A stretch of DNA of 64,000 nucleotides from NCBI RefSeq assembly GCF_007992435.1, contig NZ_BKAG01000019.1, forward strand, positions 1 to 64,000, read 5' to 3'. Below, in pieces: positions 51,805 through 60,434 of the stretch. A program made the translations under genes and the position numbers. Under the pieces are notes generated by a model. It saw nothing but the letters and a program-made list of their open reading frames with translations, ran no database searches and was not told the DNA's origin. The first letter of the stretch is position 1; every line of letters starts with the position of its first letter. This DNA comes from Prosthecobacter gellanilyticus (lineage in GTDB: Bacteria > Verrucomicrobiota > Verrucomicrobiia > Verrucomicrobiales > Verrucomicrobiaceae).

Positions 51805-52671
51805 ATGAAACTGCACCACCTGATTCTCACGCTTTTCAGCCTGCTCACCAGTCTCGCCCTCGCCGCCGAGGATGTGCCTGGGAAGGTCTATGTCTACAAG
51901 CAGTCCGGCGGCAAACCGCAGGAGATGGAGATCTACTTCCCGCCGAACTGGGAGCCTGCGAAAAACAAGGTGCCGGGCCTCATCATGTTTCACGGCGGCG
52001 GCTGGGGTGGCGGCACGCTGGAGCAGTTCCGCTATGCCTGCCATTACTTCGCCAGCCGTGGCATCGTGGCCGCCACGGTGAACTACCAGCTTGCCGGCAA
52101 GAAGGATGCTGTACCCGGCCAATCTCGCAAGCGTGTCTGCATCACGGATGCCAAAAGCGCCATCCGCTGGTTCAAACAGCACGCGGGAGAGCTCGGCATC
52201 GATCCCGCGCGCATCATCACAGGCGGTGGTTCTGCGGGTGGTCACATCTGCATGCTCGCCACAAACAATCCCGGTCTCAATGATCCCGCTGATCCCAAGG
52301 ACATCGACACCAGCGTCGTCGCCTACCTGCTTTTCAATCCCGCTTTCACTACGGATGATGCTCCTGATGCCGAAGTGGATGTGCTGAAGCACCTGAGCGC
52401 AAAGCTGCCGCCGGCGATCATGTTTTTCGGCACGAATGATCCCTGGAAGAAGGGCTCAGACGTGGCGCTGAAACAGCTGAAGGATCTGGGCAATACCACC
52501 ACCGAGCTGTGGCTCGCTGAGGGCCAGTCCCACAGCTTCTTCAACCGTGCTCCCTGGCAGAACCTAACCATCAGTGAGGCAGACCGCTTTCTTGTGCGCC
52601 ATGGTTTGCTGAGCGGTGAACCCACTCTTCCCGCTCCACCGAAGGGTGAGAAGATCGTCAAGGCTCCCTGA
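51805..52671 (+). CDS. Secreted alpha/beta hydrolase (acetyl/feruloyl esterase-like)
   Basis: 288 aa; signal peptide MKLHHLILTLFSLLTSLALA. Oxyanion-hole motif HGGGW at 63-67 and nucleophile Ser143 in GGGSAGGH, then FFGTNDPWKKG (catalytic Asp region) and EGQSHSFFNR (catalytic His). This is the bacterial esterase D/BD-FAE type. It probably releases acyl groups from plant or algal polysaccharide. Its last 14 bases overlap the end of the convergent methyltransferase gene. Confidence 0.9.
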   Translation: MKLHHLILTLFSLLTSLALAAEDVPGKVYVYKQSGGKPQEMEIYFPPNWEPAKNKVPGLIMFHGGGWGGGTLEQFRYACHYFASRGIVAATVNYQLAGKKDAVPGQSRKRVCITDAKSAIRWFKQHAGELGIDPARIITGGGSAGGHICMLATNNPGLNDPADPKDIDTSVVAYLLFNPAFTTDDAPDAEVDVLKHLSAKLPPAIMFFGTNDPWKKGSDVALKQLKDLGNTTTELWLAEGQSHSFFNRAPWQNLTISEADRFLVRHGLLSGEPTLPAPPKGEKIVKAP

Positions 52672-53314
52672 CGCGTCTGTCCGCCACCCACCAGTCGCTT
52701 TTCAGCAGCCCCCATTCGTATTCGGCACGCCTCTGCAAGCGCCAGCCCGCCCGTTGCAGGAAGGGATCCGGCGCTGTGAGCTTTCTGGCCGAGACACGCG
52801 TCATGATCCCAAAGAAGAGATAAAGCACCGCCAGGATGAGCCGGGTGCGGAGACGCCTCCAAAAGCCCTGGGGCACCTGAAAATCCGCCAGCAGCCAGCT
52901 CGCATCTCGATCCGCTGCCCTGGCAATGCGCGGCACCAATGTGCGGATCTGCTCTTCAGTAAAACAGTCGAGAAAGAAGTGCGTGACGATCAGATCAAAC
53001 GAAGCCACCGGCGGCTCCCAGGTGAAGACATCTGCATGCACCCACTGCACGCGCGCAGCATTCACGCCGCTTTCTTTCAGTGCCTGCTGCGCCTGAGCCA
53101 TCATGGCCTTGCTGGCATCCACACAGATGATGCTGGCTTCGGGAAAGCGACGGCAGCACTCCAGCAGAAAAGGTCCGTGACCTTCACCCACGGTCAAAAT
53201 GCATCTCGGCACGGGGATCATATCCAGGAACTCCGTCCGCGCTTTTTGCAGCTTCCTGCCCGCAGTCAAGCGCTCCATGGAACGGTAGATGGGGGCAAGG
53301 GTGTCGAAACTCAT
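52658..53314 (-). CDS. Class I SAM-dependent methyltransferase
   Basis: 218 aa, unknown substrate. Rossmann-type motifs: ILTVGEGHGPFLLE (motif I at about 39-52), IICVDASKAMMAQAQQAL, VQWVHADVF and FDLIVTHFFLDCFTEEQIRTLVPRI. The last third (about 155-180; RLRTRLILAVLYLFFGIMTRVSARKL) has a hydrophobic helix that could touch the membrane, as in quinone or lipid methyltransferases. The 3' end overlaps the hydrolase gene by 14 bases on the opposite strand. Confidence 0.85.
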   Translation of the reverse strand: MSFDTLAPIYRSMERLTAGRKLQKARTEFLDMIPVPRCILTVGEGHGPFLLECCRRFPEASIICVDASKAMMAQAQQALKESGVNAARVQWVHADVFTWEPPVASFDLIVTHFFLDCFTEEQIRTLVPRIARAADRDASWLLADFQVPQGFWRRLRTRLILAVLYLFFGIMTRVSARKLTAPDPFLQRAGWRLQRRAEYEWGLLKSDWWVADRRVREP

Positions 53315-53450
53315 GGGGGACTGACATCAGGCTCTACGCGCAAGATGCCCCTGCGCCATGAATTATTGAAGGACGAGTGCTCTGGTCACACGTCTTGACC
53401 AGCAAGACGACAGATCTACACAGGTTAAGTAACCCGCCCATCCCTCCCCT

Positions 53451-55148
53451 ATGAAGATCCTCCTTCCAGTCCTCTGCCTTATGTCGCTGACAGCGCATGC
53501 CGCAGTCATCGAGTCTGACCTCTGCGTCTATGGCGGCACCAGTGGTGGCGTGGCGGCAGCCGTGCAGGGCGCGCGCATGGGCAAGAGCGTGGTCATCGCT
53601 GAGCCTGGTAAGCATCTCGGTGGCATGACCTCCGGCGGCCTCAGCGCGGTTGACATTGGTGATCCACGTTCCGTCGGTGGCATCGCGCGTGAATACTTTA
53701 CCAAGCTCGCCGCGACCGTGGGTGTCACGCTGGCCTGGGACAAGGCTTTTGAAAGCAAAGGCGGTGGCCCGGCCACGGGTGGTGCCTATGCCATCGAACC
53801 GCACAAGGCTGAGAAAGTCTTCACCGACATGGCCAGGGAAGCCGGAGTCAAAACCCACTTCAGCGCCCGGCTCGCGAGCGTGAAGAAGGAAGGCGCGCGC
53901 ATCATCGAGTTCACCACGGAAAACGGTGATGTGTTTCGCGCGAAGATGTTCATCGATGCCACCTATGAAGGCGACCTCATGGCGAAGGCAGGCGTGAGCT
54001 ACACGCTGATGCGCGAGGGCAATGCGAAGTATGGCGAGACCTACAACGGCATCCATTACAGTGAGCGCTTCATGCCACGCACTGGCTTTGGGCAGCCCGG
54101 CCCAACGGGACGTCTGAAAGACGGTCTCGGCGCCTGGGACCGTGATTTCCCTCTCGATCCTTATATGGTGAAGGGTGATCCGAAAAGCGGCCTGCTGCCA
54201 CTCATCCAGGAAGGCGATCCCGGCAAGCCTGGCGATCCCGCCCCCGGGGTGCAGGCCTACTGCTTCCGCCTCTGCCTAACCACGGATAAGACCAACATGA
54301 TCCCGATCACCCCGCCAGCGGACTATGATCCAAAGAGGTATGAGATCGTGGCGCGCTTCATCGAAGCCTGCAAAGCCAATGGCGATGACATGGATCTGCG
54401 CTGGTTCTCGAAACACGATGCGCTGCCTAACGACAAGTGGGATTTTAACACGGCCACCTTCGGCGGAAACCTCCCGGGAGCCTCCCACGCCTGGCCTGAG
54501 GCGAGCTACGCTCAGCGCGAGAAGATCGCCAAGGAGCATGAGGACTACCATCGCGGCCTGCTGCACTTCCTGGCCACGGATGCACGCGTGCCGGAGAAGG
54601 TGCGGAAGGACATGCAGCGCTTCGGTTTGCCCAAGGATGAGTTTGCCGACAACGGCGGCTGGCCGCACCAGATCTATGTCCGCGAGGCTCGTCGCATGAT
54701 CAGCGACCTCGTGCTCACTGAGCACCACACCTTTGGCAAAACCGTCGCGCCCAAGTGCGTGAGCCTCGGCAGCTATGGCACGGACACGCATGAGATCCGC
54801 CGCATTGTCCGAGATGGCGTGGTCACGCGCGAGGGCAAGACCGCCGGCGGCCGCGATGGCGCGCCGCCCTATCCCATCGGCTACGACGCCATCGTGCCAA
54901 AGCAGAGCGAGTGTGACAATCTCCTTGTCACCTTTGCGCTGAGCTGCAGCCACACCGCTTTCAGCAGCATCCGCATGGAACCCGTCTTCATGTGCAGCAG
55001 CCAGAGCGCTGCCACCGCCGCTGTGATTGCGATGGATGAGAAGATTCCCGTGCAGAAAGTGGATTATGCGAAGCTGAAGCCGCTCCTGGAAAAAGATGGT
55101 CAGGTACTGGAGTGGAAGCATGGCAAAGGTGCCAAAGGCGCGCATTGA
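53451..55148 (+). CDS. Secreted FAD-dependent oxidoreductase
   Basis: 565 aa; signal peptide MKILLPVLCLMSLTAHA. PF12831-type FAD oxidoreductase: VYGGTSGGVAAAVQGARMGKSVVIAEPGKHLGGMTSGGLSAVD at about 26-69, MFIDATYEGDLMAKAGVSYT, YCFRLCLTTDKTNMIP and SCSHTAFSSIRMEPVFMCSSQSAATAAVIAMDE. It lacks the SLH-like tail of the paralogue at 42896. Family members sit among polysaccharide-use genes in Planctomycetes and Verrucomicrobia; the substrate is unknown. The ATG follows a C/T-rich stretch with no Shine-Dalgarno. Confidence 0.88.
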   Translation: MKILLPVLCLMSLTAHAAVIESDLCVYGGTSGGVAAAVQGARMGKSVVIAEPGKHLGGMTSGGLSAVDIGDPRSVGGIAREYFTKLAATVGVTLAWDKAFESKGGGPATGGAYAIEPHKAEKVFTDMAREAGVKTHFSARLASVKKEGARIIEFTTENGDVFRAKMFIDATYEGDLMAKAGVSYTLMREGNAKYGETYNGIHYSERFMPRTGFGQPGPTGRLKDGLGAWDRDFPLDPYMVKGDPKSGLLPLIQEGDPGKPGDPAPGVQAYCFRLCLTTDKTNMIPITPPADYDPKRYEIVARFIEACKANGDDMDLRWFSKHDALPNDKWDFNTATFGGNLPGASHAWPEASYAQREKIAKEHEDYHRGLLHFLATDARVPEKVRKDMQRFGLPKDEFADNGGWPHQIYVREARRMISDLVLTEHHTFGKTVAPKCVSLGSYGTDTHEIRRIVRDGVVTREGKTAGGRDGAPPYPIGYDAIVPKQSECDNLLVTFALSCSHTAFSSIRMEPVFMCSSQSAATAAVIAMDEKIPVQKVDYAKLKPLLEKDGQVLEWKHGKGAKGAH

Positions 55149-55172
55149 AGATGCAAAACCTCTTGCCGTTCC

Positions 55173-56753
55173 ATGAGCGGCGGGAATGTATGCCCGCCCA
55201 TGGAACGCGAAAACCTACCCCTCGACCGCCGCCTCAGACAAGAGATCTTGTTTGCCCGCGAGAGGGTGTATCGCTTCGGCCAGCCGACTCTGATGGAACG
55301 GCTCGTTTTGCCCGGCCCGGGTCCGTCACCGGAGATCTGGGTGAAGCGTGAGGATCTCTCGCCCGTGAAATCCTACAAATGGCGCGGCGCCTGCAATGCG
55401 ATGACGCAGCTCACGGCTGAGCAACGCGCCGCCGGTGTGGTCACCGCGTCTGCGGGCAATCATGCGCAAGGCGTGGCTCTCGCGGCCAAAACACTCGGCA
55501 TTCAAACACGCATCTACATGCCGCGCTCCACACCGAAGGTGAAGCAAAACGCGGTGCTGCATCATGGTGGCGAATTTGTGCGCATCATGCTTTCTGGTGA
55601 CAGCTATGACGAGGCCGTGATGGCGGCGCGTGAGGACCAGCACAACAGCGGCGCGGCCTATGTGCATGCCTATGATGATCTGCACGTCATGGCCGGCCAG
55701 GGCACATTGGCGGATGAGGTGGTGCTCTCAGGTCACGGGCCGTTTGACGTCGCGTATCTGCAGATCGGTGGCGGTGGCATGTCCTCCGCTGTTTCTTGCT
55801 GGCTGAAAACTTACTGGCCGGAGATCGAGATTGTGGGAGTCGAAGGTGTGGGCCAGGCCTCCATGAAAGCCGCGCTGGAAGCTGGCAAGCCTGTGGAGCT
55901 GCATGATCTCGACATCTTCTGCGATGGCACTGCTGTGCGCAAAGCGGGCGAGAATCCCTTTGGCATCTGCAAGGACACACTGGACCGCATGCTCACCATC
56001 ACGAATTCGGAGGTGAGCGCGGCTATTCGCGTGCTTTGGGAAACGCTGCGCTGCATCTCTGAGCCTTCCGGTGCCATGGGGCTCGCCGCCGTGTTGAAGG
56101 AACGCGCCTCACTCGCCGGGAAGAAGGTGCTCATCGTCATCAGCGGCGCGAACATCGACTTCCTCCAGCTCGGTTTGATCGCTCAATCTGAAGGCTCCGC
56201 GAGCTCTGTGTCACGCACCTTGCGAGTGCAGATTCCTGAGCAGGCTGGCACCATGCTTCGCCTGCTTGATACCTGCTTCGAGGGCCTGAACATCTCTGAT
56301 TTCCAATACGGGCTGCATGATGCGCAGCAGGCCTGGCCCGTCTTCACCATCACAGCGGAGCGCCCCGAACTGCTCGATGCCCTGCCCGCGAAACTCGATG
56401 CTGGAGGCTATCGCTGGCAGGACATCTCGGACGCTGTGGATGTGACCTTCCGAGCGATCCCGCTACGCGGCGATCTGCTCATGCATCCGGTCTTCCTGCG
56501 CCTGGATTTCTATGAGCGCCCAGGTGCTCTGCATGACTTCCTCTCCCGCCTGATCCGCGGCCGGGCGAACCTCTGCTACTTCAACTACCGCCAGTCCGGC
56601 GAGCGCATCGGTCGAGCGCTCATCGGCCTCGACTTCCCGAGCGCTGAATCGCGCACGGCCTTCCTGCAAACGCTGCCCGAGCACGGTGAAGGCTACCGTT
56701 CCTGCAAACCGGTGGATGATGAGGTCATGGCACGTCTGACATCCGCTGGGTGA
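55173..56753 (+). CDS. ilvA: Threonine ammonia-lyase (biosynthetic type)
   Basis: PLP enzyme that deaminates threonine to 2-oxobutanoate, first step of isoleucine synthesis; 526 aa. PLP Lys69 in PVKSYKWRGA, VVTASAGNHAQGVALAAKTLGI, the glycine loop LQIGGGGMSS and EPSGAMGLAAVL. Two ACT-like regulatory segments at about 345-420 and 440-520 (VQIPEQAGTMLRLLDTCFEGLNISDFQYG; RLDFYERPGALHDFLSRLIRGRANLCYFNYRQSG) fit isoleucine/valine feedback. ATG 55200 (nine codons later) is an alternative start. It lies 24 bases after the FAD oxidoreductase but is unrelated in function. Confidence 0.93.
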   Translation: MSGGNVCPPMERENLPLDRRLRQEILFARERVYRFGQPTLMERLVLPGPGPSPEIWVKREDLSPVKSYKWRGACNAMTQLTAEQRAAGVVTASAGNHAQGVALAAKTLGIQTRIYMPRSTPKVKQNAVLHHGGEFVRIMLSGDSYDEAVMAAREDQHNSGAAYVHAYDDLHVMAGQGTLADEVVLSGHGPFDVAYLQIGGGGMSSAVSCWLKTYWPEIEIVGVEGVGQASMKAALEAGKPVELHDLDIFCDGTAVRKAGENPFGICKDTLDRMLTITNSEVSAAIRVLWETLRCISEPSGAMGLAAVLKERASLAGKKVLIVISGANIDFLQLGLIAQSEGSASSVSRTLRVQIPEQAGTMLRLLDTCFEGLNISDFQYGLHDAQQAWPVFTITAERPELLDALPAKLDAGGYRWQDISDAVDVTFRAIPLRGDLLMHPVFLRLDFYERPGALHDFLSRLIRGRANLCYFNYRQSGERIGRALIGLDFPSAESRTAFLQTLPEHGEGYRSCKPVDDEVMARLTSAG

Positions 56754-56826
56754 GCCGGGTTTTGGAAAGGGTTGGACAAAAGCCTCGTTGAATCGCCCCA
56801 TGAGCAACCGTCCAGCCCAATCCATC

Positions 56827-58278
56827 ATGAATGCACGTGCGCTTCTCTGCTGCCTCAGCGTCTTCGTCTCGATCTTCTTCATTTCATCATCGGCCTCGTC
56901 GGCCCAGATGAATGTGGTCCTCATCCTCGCGGATGATCTCGGCTCGAGTGATCTCCGCTGCTATGGCAGCGACCTGCATGAGACACCGAATCTGGACAAG
57001 CTCGCCAGCGAGGGCATGCGCTTCACGCAGAACTACGCCGCCTGCACTGTCTGCTCTCCCACGCGTGCGGCTTTGATGACGGGAAAGTATCCCGCACGTC
57101 TGCACATCACGGACTGGATTCCCGGTCGCATGCCGGAGAATCCAAAACTGCTCACGCCGGACTGGACGAGGTATCTGCCTTCCGAAGAAGTGACCCTTGC
57201 GGAAGCTTTCAAAGCTGCGGGTTACACCACGGCCAGCATCGGCAAATGGCATCTCGGCGAAGGCGAGCATTCGCCGGAGAATCAGGGCTTTGATGTGAAC
57301 ATCGCCGGCACCAATGAAGGCGCACCGCCGAGCTACATCGCGCCCTGGAAAATTTCCACGCTCAGCGAAGGCAAGGAGGGTGACTACCTCACGGATCGTC
57401 TCGGTGAAGAAGCCGCAGCCTATGTCGCGAGGAACAAGGACAACCCCTTCTTTCTCTACCTGCCGCACTACGCCGTGCACACGCCCATCCAGGCGCGTGC
57501 GGATCTGCTGAAAAAATATGAGGGCAAGATCAAAGCCGGCCTCATGCATAGCAATCCTGGTTATGCCGCCATGATGGAGAGCATGGACACGGCGGTGGGT
57601 CGTGTGCTGGCAGCCTTGGAAGAACACAAGCTCACGGACCGCACTATCGTCATCTTCACCTCGGACAATGGCGGCCGCGTGCCCACCACGGCGAACAAGT
57701 CCCTGCGTGTCGGCAAAGGCTCGGCCTATGAGGGCGGTCTACGCGTGCCGCTGATCGTGCGCTGGCCCGGCGTAACGAAACCCGGCAGCACCTCCGACAC
57801 GCCGACCATCACCATGGATCTCTTCCCCACGCTGCTCGACATGACCAGCGTGCAGCCCGTGAACTCCACCTCCGCCACAGGAGCCTCCGGGCGCGATGGC
57901 TTGAGCCTCCTGCCGCTGCTACGTGGAGAAGGCACGCTCAACCGCAGCGAGCTCTTCTGGCACTACCCGCATCACCAGCATTATCAACTCGGCGGCTCCA
58001 TGCCCTTTGGTGTCGTTCGCTCAGGGAACTTCAAGCTCATCGAGTTCTACAACGACATGCATGTGGAGCTTTACGATCTGCAAAACGATCTCGGCGAGCA
58101 GCATGACCTCAGTGCATCGCAGCCGGAGAAGGCTGCGGAACTGCGCGAACGCCTCCACCAATGGCGCGAGCAGGTCGACGCTCAAATGCCGCTGCCAAAT
58201 CCCAGCTATGATCCATCCGCGCCCGAGCACATTCCGGAACCTGTGAAGGGCAAGAAGAAAAAGAAGAAGGAAGCGTGA
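56827..58278 (+). CDS. Secreted sulfatase (arylsulfatase A-like)
   Basis: 483 aa from ATG 56827, which opens signal peptide MNARALLCCLSVFVSIFFISSSASS; ATG 56800 and a TTG at 56788 lie upstream in frame. Metal site VLILADDLGSSDLRCYG at 31-47, formylglycine motif C-S-P-T-R at 76-80, SIGKWHLGEGEHSPENQGFD, FTSDNGG and ALMTGKYPARLHITDWIPG. The C-terminus ends in a Lys run (KGKKKKKKEA), like the basic end of the sulfatase at 39. The next gene begins 22 bases downstream. Confidence 0.93.
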   Translation: MNARALLCCLSVFVSIFFISSSASSAQMNVVLILADDLGSSDLRCYGSDLHETPNLDKLASEGMRFTQNYAACTVCSPTRAALMTGKYPARLHITDWIPGRMPENPKLLTPDWTRYLPSEEVTLAEAFKAAGYTTASIGKWHLGEGEHSPENQGFDVNIAGTNEGAPPSYIAPWKISTLSEGKEGDYLTDRLGEEAAAYVARNKDNPFFLYLPHYAVHTPIQARADLLKKYEGKIKAGLMHSNPGYAAMMESMDTAVGRVLAALEEHKLTDRTIVIFTSDNGGRVPTTANKSLRVGKGSAYEGGLRVPLIVRWPGVTKPGSTSDTPTITMDLFPTLLDMTSVQPVNSTSATGASGRDGLSLLPLLRGEGTLNRSELFWHYPHHQHYQLGGSMPFGVVRSGNFKLIEFYNDMHVELYDLQNDLGEQHDLSASQPEKAAELRERLHQWREQVDAQMPLPNPSYDPSAPEHIPEPVKGKKKKKKEA

Positions 58279-58300
58279 TTAGCGGCGCTTATTCCACTCA

Positions 58301-59260
58301 ATGACTCGTCTGCTCTCCGCACTGCTTCTTTGCCTTCTGATCCATGGATCACAGGCCCAGATCTCCAAAGCGCCTCCTGCCACCGTTGCGACCGCGAGAC
58401 GCTCTTTGACGAAGGTTCACATCATCGAGAAGGTTCGCATCTATTACGCCACCGAGGGCGAGCACGCTGTCTCCGCCGGAGACCTCAATGGCAACGGCAC
58501 ACCGGATCAGGTCGAGGATGTGATGACGCAAACACGCGTCGCGCTACAGCTCTGGCAGAGCCTCGGTTTTGCCGATCCTCTCACCACGAAGCGCTATCAA
58601 GACACCTCCTGGATTGACGTTCATCTCATCAGCAAAGACGTGCTGAAGTCCAACGGCGTGACCTATGATGAGATCCAGCGCTTCCAACGCGCAGGCGATC
58701 CTGAGGGCACCGGAAGCCTGTGTTTCAATGTCGCCACCTCTGTGAAGGCATCAGAAAATCTCACCCCTGCGCATGAAGTCTTTCACATTCTGCAAAACAG
58801 CATCTGTTACTTCAAAAACAGCTGGCTCACCGAGGGCACGGCACGTTGGTCGGAGCGTGCGCTCGGAGAAGGAGGATTGACGGCAGGTCTCATGCCCGCC
58901 TCGTGGCCGCCGGATGATGCGACGATGACGTCATCCATCTTCACCAGTTCCTACGACACTGCGAAGACCTACTGGGGACCTCTTTTGAACCTGCATGACA
59001 AGGGCGGCAAGCTGCCCAAGGTGAAGCTACCGAAGTCGGTGATCGATGCCCGCTATGTGAATGGCGAGCCTGTGCTCAAAGATCTTGATCTCAGCGGCTG
59101 GGAACTCGTTCGTGAGATCTTCCAGGCTCTCGATGACGCCGATGAAGGTGTCTATCAGCAGAGGCAGCTCACCCGCTGGTCGGAGAAGGACCAGTTCTCT
59201 CCCGAGAACAACGCCATCATTCACCGCATTGTGCAGGAAGTGGCGGCCAGGAAGCGCTGA
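58301..59260 (+). CDS. Secreted metallopeptidase-like protein (HExxH)
   Basis: 319 aa; signal peptide MTRLLSALLLCLLIHGSQA. A DLNGNGTPDQVEDV loop (61-74) is the type seen in secreted bacterial metalloproteases. Zinc motif HEVFH at 158-162 (TPAHEVFHILQN), then WLTEGTARWSE, with Glu178 as likely third ligand 16 residues on, which gives a gluzincin pattern. It is 22 bases after the sulfatase and 24 before the nucleoside hydrolase. The family name cannot be fixed from sequence alone. The substrate is presumably extracellular protein. Confidence 0.75.
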   Translation: MTRLLSALLLCLLIHGSQAQISKAPPATVATARRSLTKVHIIEKVRIYYATEGEHAVSAGDLNGNGTPDQVEDVMTQTRVALQLWQSLGFADPLTTKRYQDTSWIDVHLISKDVLKSNGVTYDEIQRFQRAGDPEGTGSLCFNVATSVKASENLTPAHEVFHILQNSICYFKNSWLTEGTARWSERALGEGGLTAGLMPASWPPDDATMTSSIFTSSYDTAKTYWGPLLNLHDKGGKLPKVKLPKSVIDARYVNGEPVLKDLDLSGWELVREIFQALDDADEGVYQQRQLTRWSEKDQFSPENNAIIHRIVQEVAARKR

Positions 59261-59266
59261 CTTGTG

Positions 59267-59282
59267 ACGTTCTAAAGAACGT
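59267..59282. promoter_or_regulatory. Hairpin just before a start codon
   Basis: ACGTTCT-AA-AGAACGT ends two bases before the ATG of the nucleoside hydrolase gene (59285). A stem here would occupy the ribosome-binding region, or the site may be an operator. Confidence 0.45.
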
Positions 59283-59284
59283 TC

Positions 59285-60286
59285 ATGAAGACTCTGTCGC
59301 GCCTCATCCTGCTTTTCCCGAAGATCTGCCTGTCCGTGGTTTTCGCGGCTCCGGTGAAGGTCATTTTTGACACGGACATGGAAACGGACTGTGATGATGC
59401 CGGCGCCATGGCCGTGCTGCACACGCTGGCAGATCGTGGTGAATGCGAGATACTGGCCACGGTGACCAGCGTGCGAGATGTGAACTCCATCGCCACTGTG
59501 GATGCCATCAACCGGTATAGAGGCAGACCCGACCTCCCGCTTGGCATGGTCAAAAGCGCAGGCGTGCTGGAACCAACCAAGTTTGCTTCCAAGATCGCGA
59601 CGGAGTTCCCTCATCGGGTGACATCCGCCGAGGCCGTGCCTGATGCTGTGATGGTGTATCGTGATGTGCTGGAGAAGCAGGCTGATCACTCCGTGGTCAT
59701 CATCACGGTCGGTTATCTTACCAACCTCAAGAACCTGCTGCAACTGCCTGCAAGTGACGGTCATCCCAGCGGTCTCGATCTCATCAACGCCAAGGTCAGC
59801 AAGTGGGTCTGCATGGGCGGCAACTTCGTCGGCAATCCTCCCAAGGATGAGCTGAAACTCGGCAATGTGAACTTTCAGCGGGATGCCAAGTCCGCTTATG
59901 AAGTCATTCATCACTGGCCCGGTGAGACCGTCTTCGCAGGTCGTGAAGTCTGCTCTGTTCCCAGCGGATTGCAGATCGGTGAATCACTCGCCAGCACACC
60001 GGCGGACAACCCCGTGCGCCGCGCCTATGAACACTATTTTGGCGGCAAGGCCAAGAACCGTCATGTGGCTGATCTCGCGACTGTTCTCTATGCCATCCGA
60101 GGACTTACGGATTGCTGGGACATATCTGAGCCAGGTCGCATGAATCTGCAGCCGGACATGAAGTTTGACTGGCAGCCTGGCACTGTTGGCAAGCAGCGCT
60201 ACCTCTTGAAGAAACCGGCGAATGACCGCCAAGTGGAAGCGGTGCTGAATGAGTTGATCGTGGCACCGCCTCATGGCTCCAGATAG
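59285..60286 (+). CDS. Secreted nucleoside hydrolase-like protein
   Basis: Probably cleaves the N-glycosidic bond of nucleosides, or a related glycoside; 333 aa. Signal-like N-terminus (MKTLSRLILLFPKICLSVVFAA). The calcium/ribose site is FDTDMETDCDDAGAMAVL at 28-45, with Asp29, Asp31, Asp35, Asp37 and Asp38. This variant with extra Asp is seen in secreted members. Later KWVCMGGNF and NVNFQRDAKSAYEVIHHWPGETVFAGREV match the family; DCWDISEPGRMNL lies near the C-terminus. A stem-loop ends two bases before the ATG. Confidence 0.88.
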   Translation: MKTLSRLILLFPKICLSVVFAAPVKVIFDTDMETDCDDAGAMAVLHTLADRGECEILATVTSVRDVNSIATVDAINRYRGRPDLPLGMVKSAGVLEPTKFASKIATEFPHRVTSAEAVPDAVMVYRDVLEKQADHSVVIITVGYLTNLKNLLQLPASDGHPSGLDLINAKVSKWVCMGGNFVGNPPKDELKLGNVNFQRDAKSAYEVIHHWPGETVFAGREVCSVPSGLQIGESLASTPADNPVRRAYEHYFGGKAKNRHVADLATVLYAIRGLTDCWDISEPGRMNLQPDMKFDWQPGTVGKQRYLLKKPANDRQVEAVLNELIVAPPHGSR

Positions 60287-60329
60287 CCACCTTGTCCGAA
60301 AAGAACGGCACCCTATCATAAACCGTCAG

Positions 60330-60404
60330 ATGAAGATGACTGATCTGCTCACAACCTTCTTCAATGGTGATGCGACCACGAAATCGTGGTTCCTGGCAAA
60401 GTGA
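60330..60404 (+). CDS. Possible 24-residue open reading frame
   Basis: MKMTDLLTTFFNGDATTKSW and four further residues (FLAK), then TGA, in the 148-base gap ahead of the beta-propeller gene. No Shine-Dalgarno is seen and there is no homology I know. It holds a 16-base inverted repeat, ACCACGA-AA-TCGTGGT (60375-60390), which may be the real signal in this region. Could be chance. Confidence 0.2.
   Translation: MKMTDLLTTFFNGDATTKSWFLAK
60375..60390. promoter_or_regulatory. Inverted repeat upstream of the beta-propeller gene
   Basis: ACCACGA-AA-TCGTGGT, 45 bases before the ATG at 60435. Same geometry (7-bp arms, AA spacer) as the hairpin at 59267. Could be a terminator of the upstream gene or an operator; no T run follows. 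Confidence 0.4.
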
Positions 60405-60434
60405 GGCATCAAGACGCCGTTCTCATGCTCTCGC

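Noticed and set aside
52658-52671. Frameshift or wrong annotation at the overlapping ends of the hydrolase and methyltransferase genes
   Set aside because: Both C-termini are of normal length and composition; a 14-base overlap of convergent genes is acceptable in this dense region.
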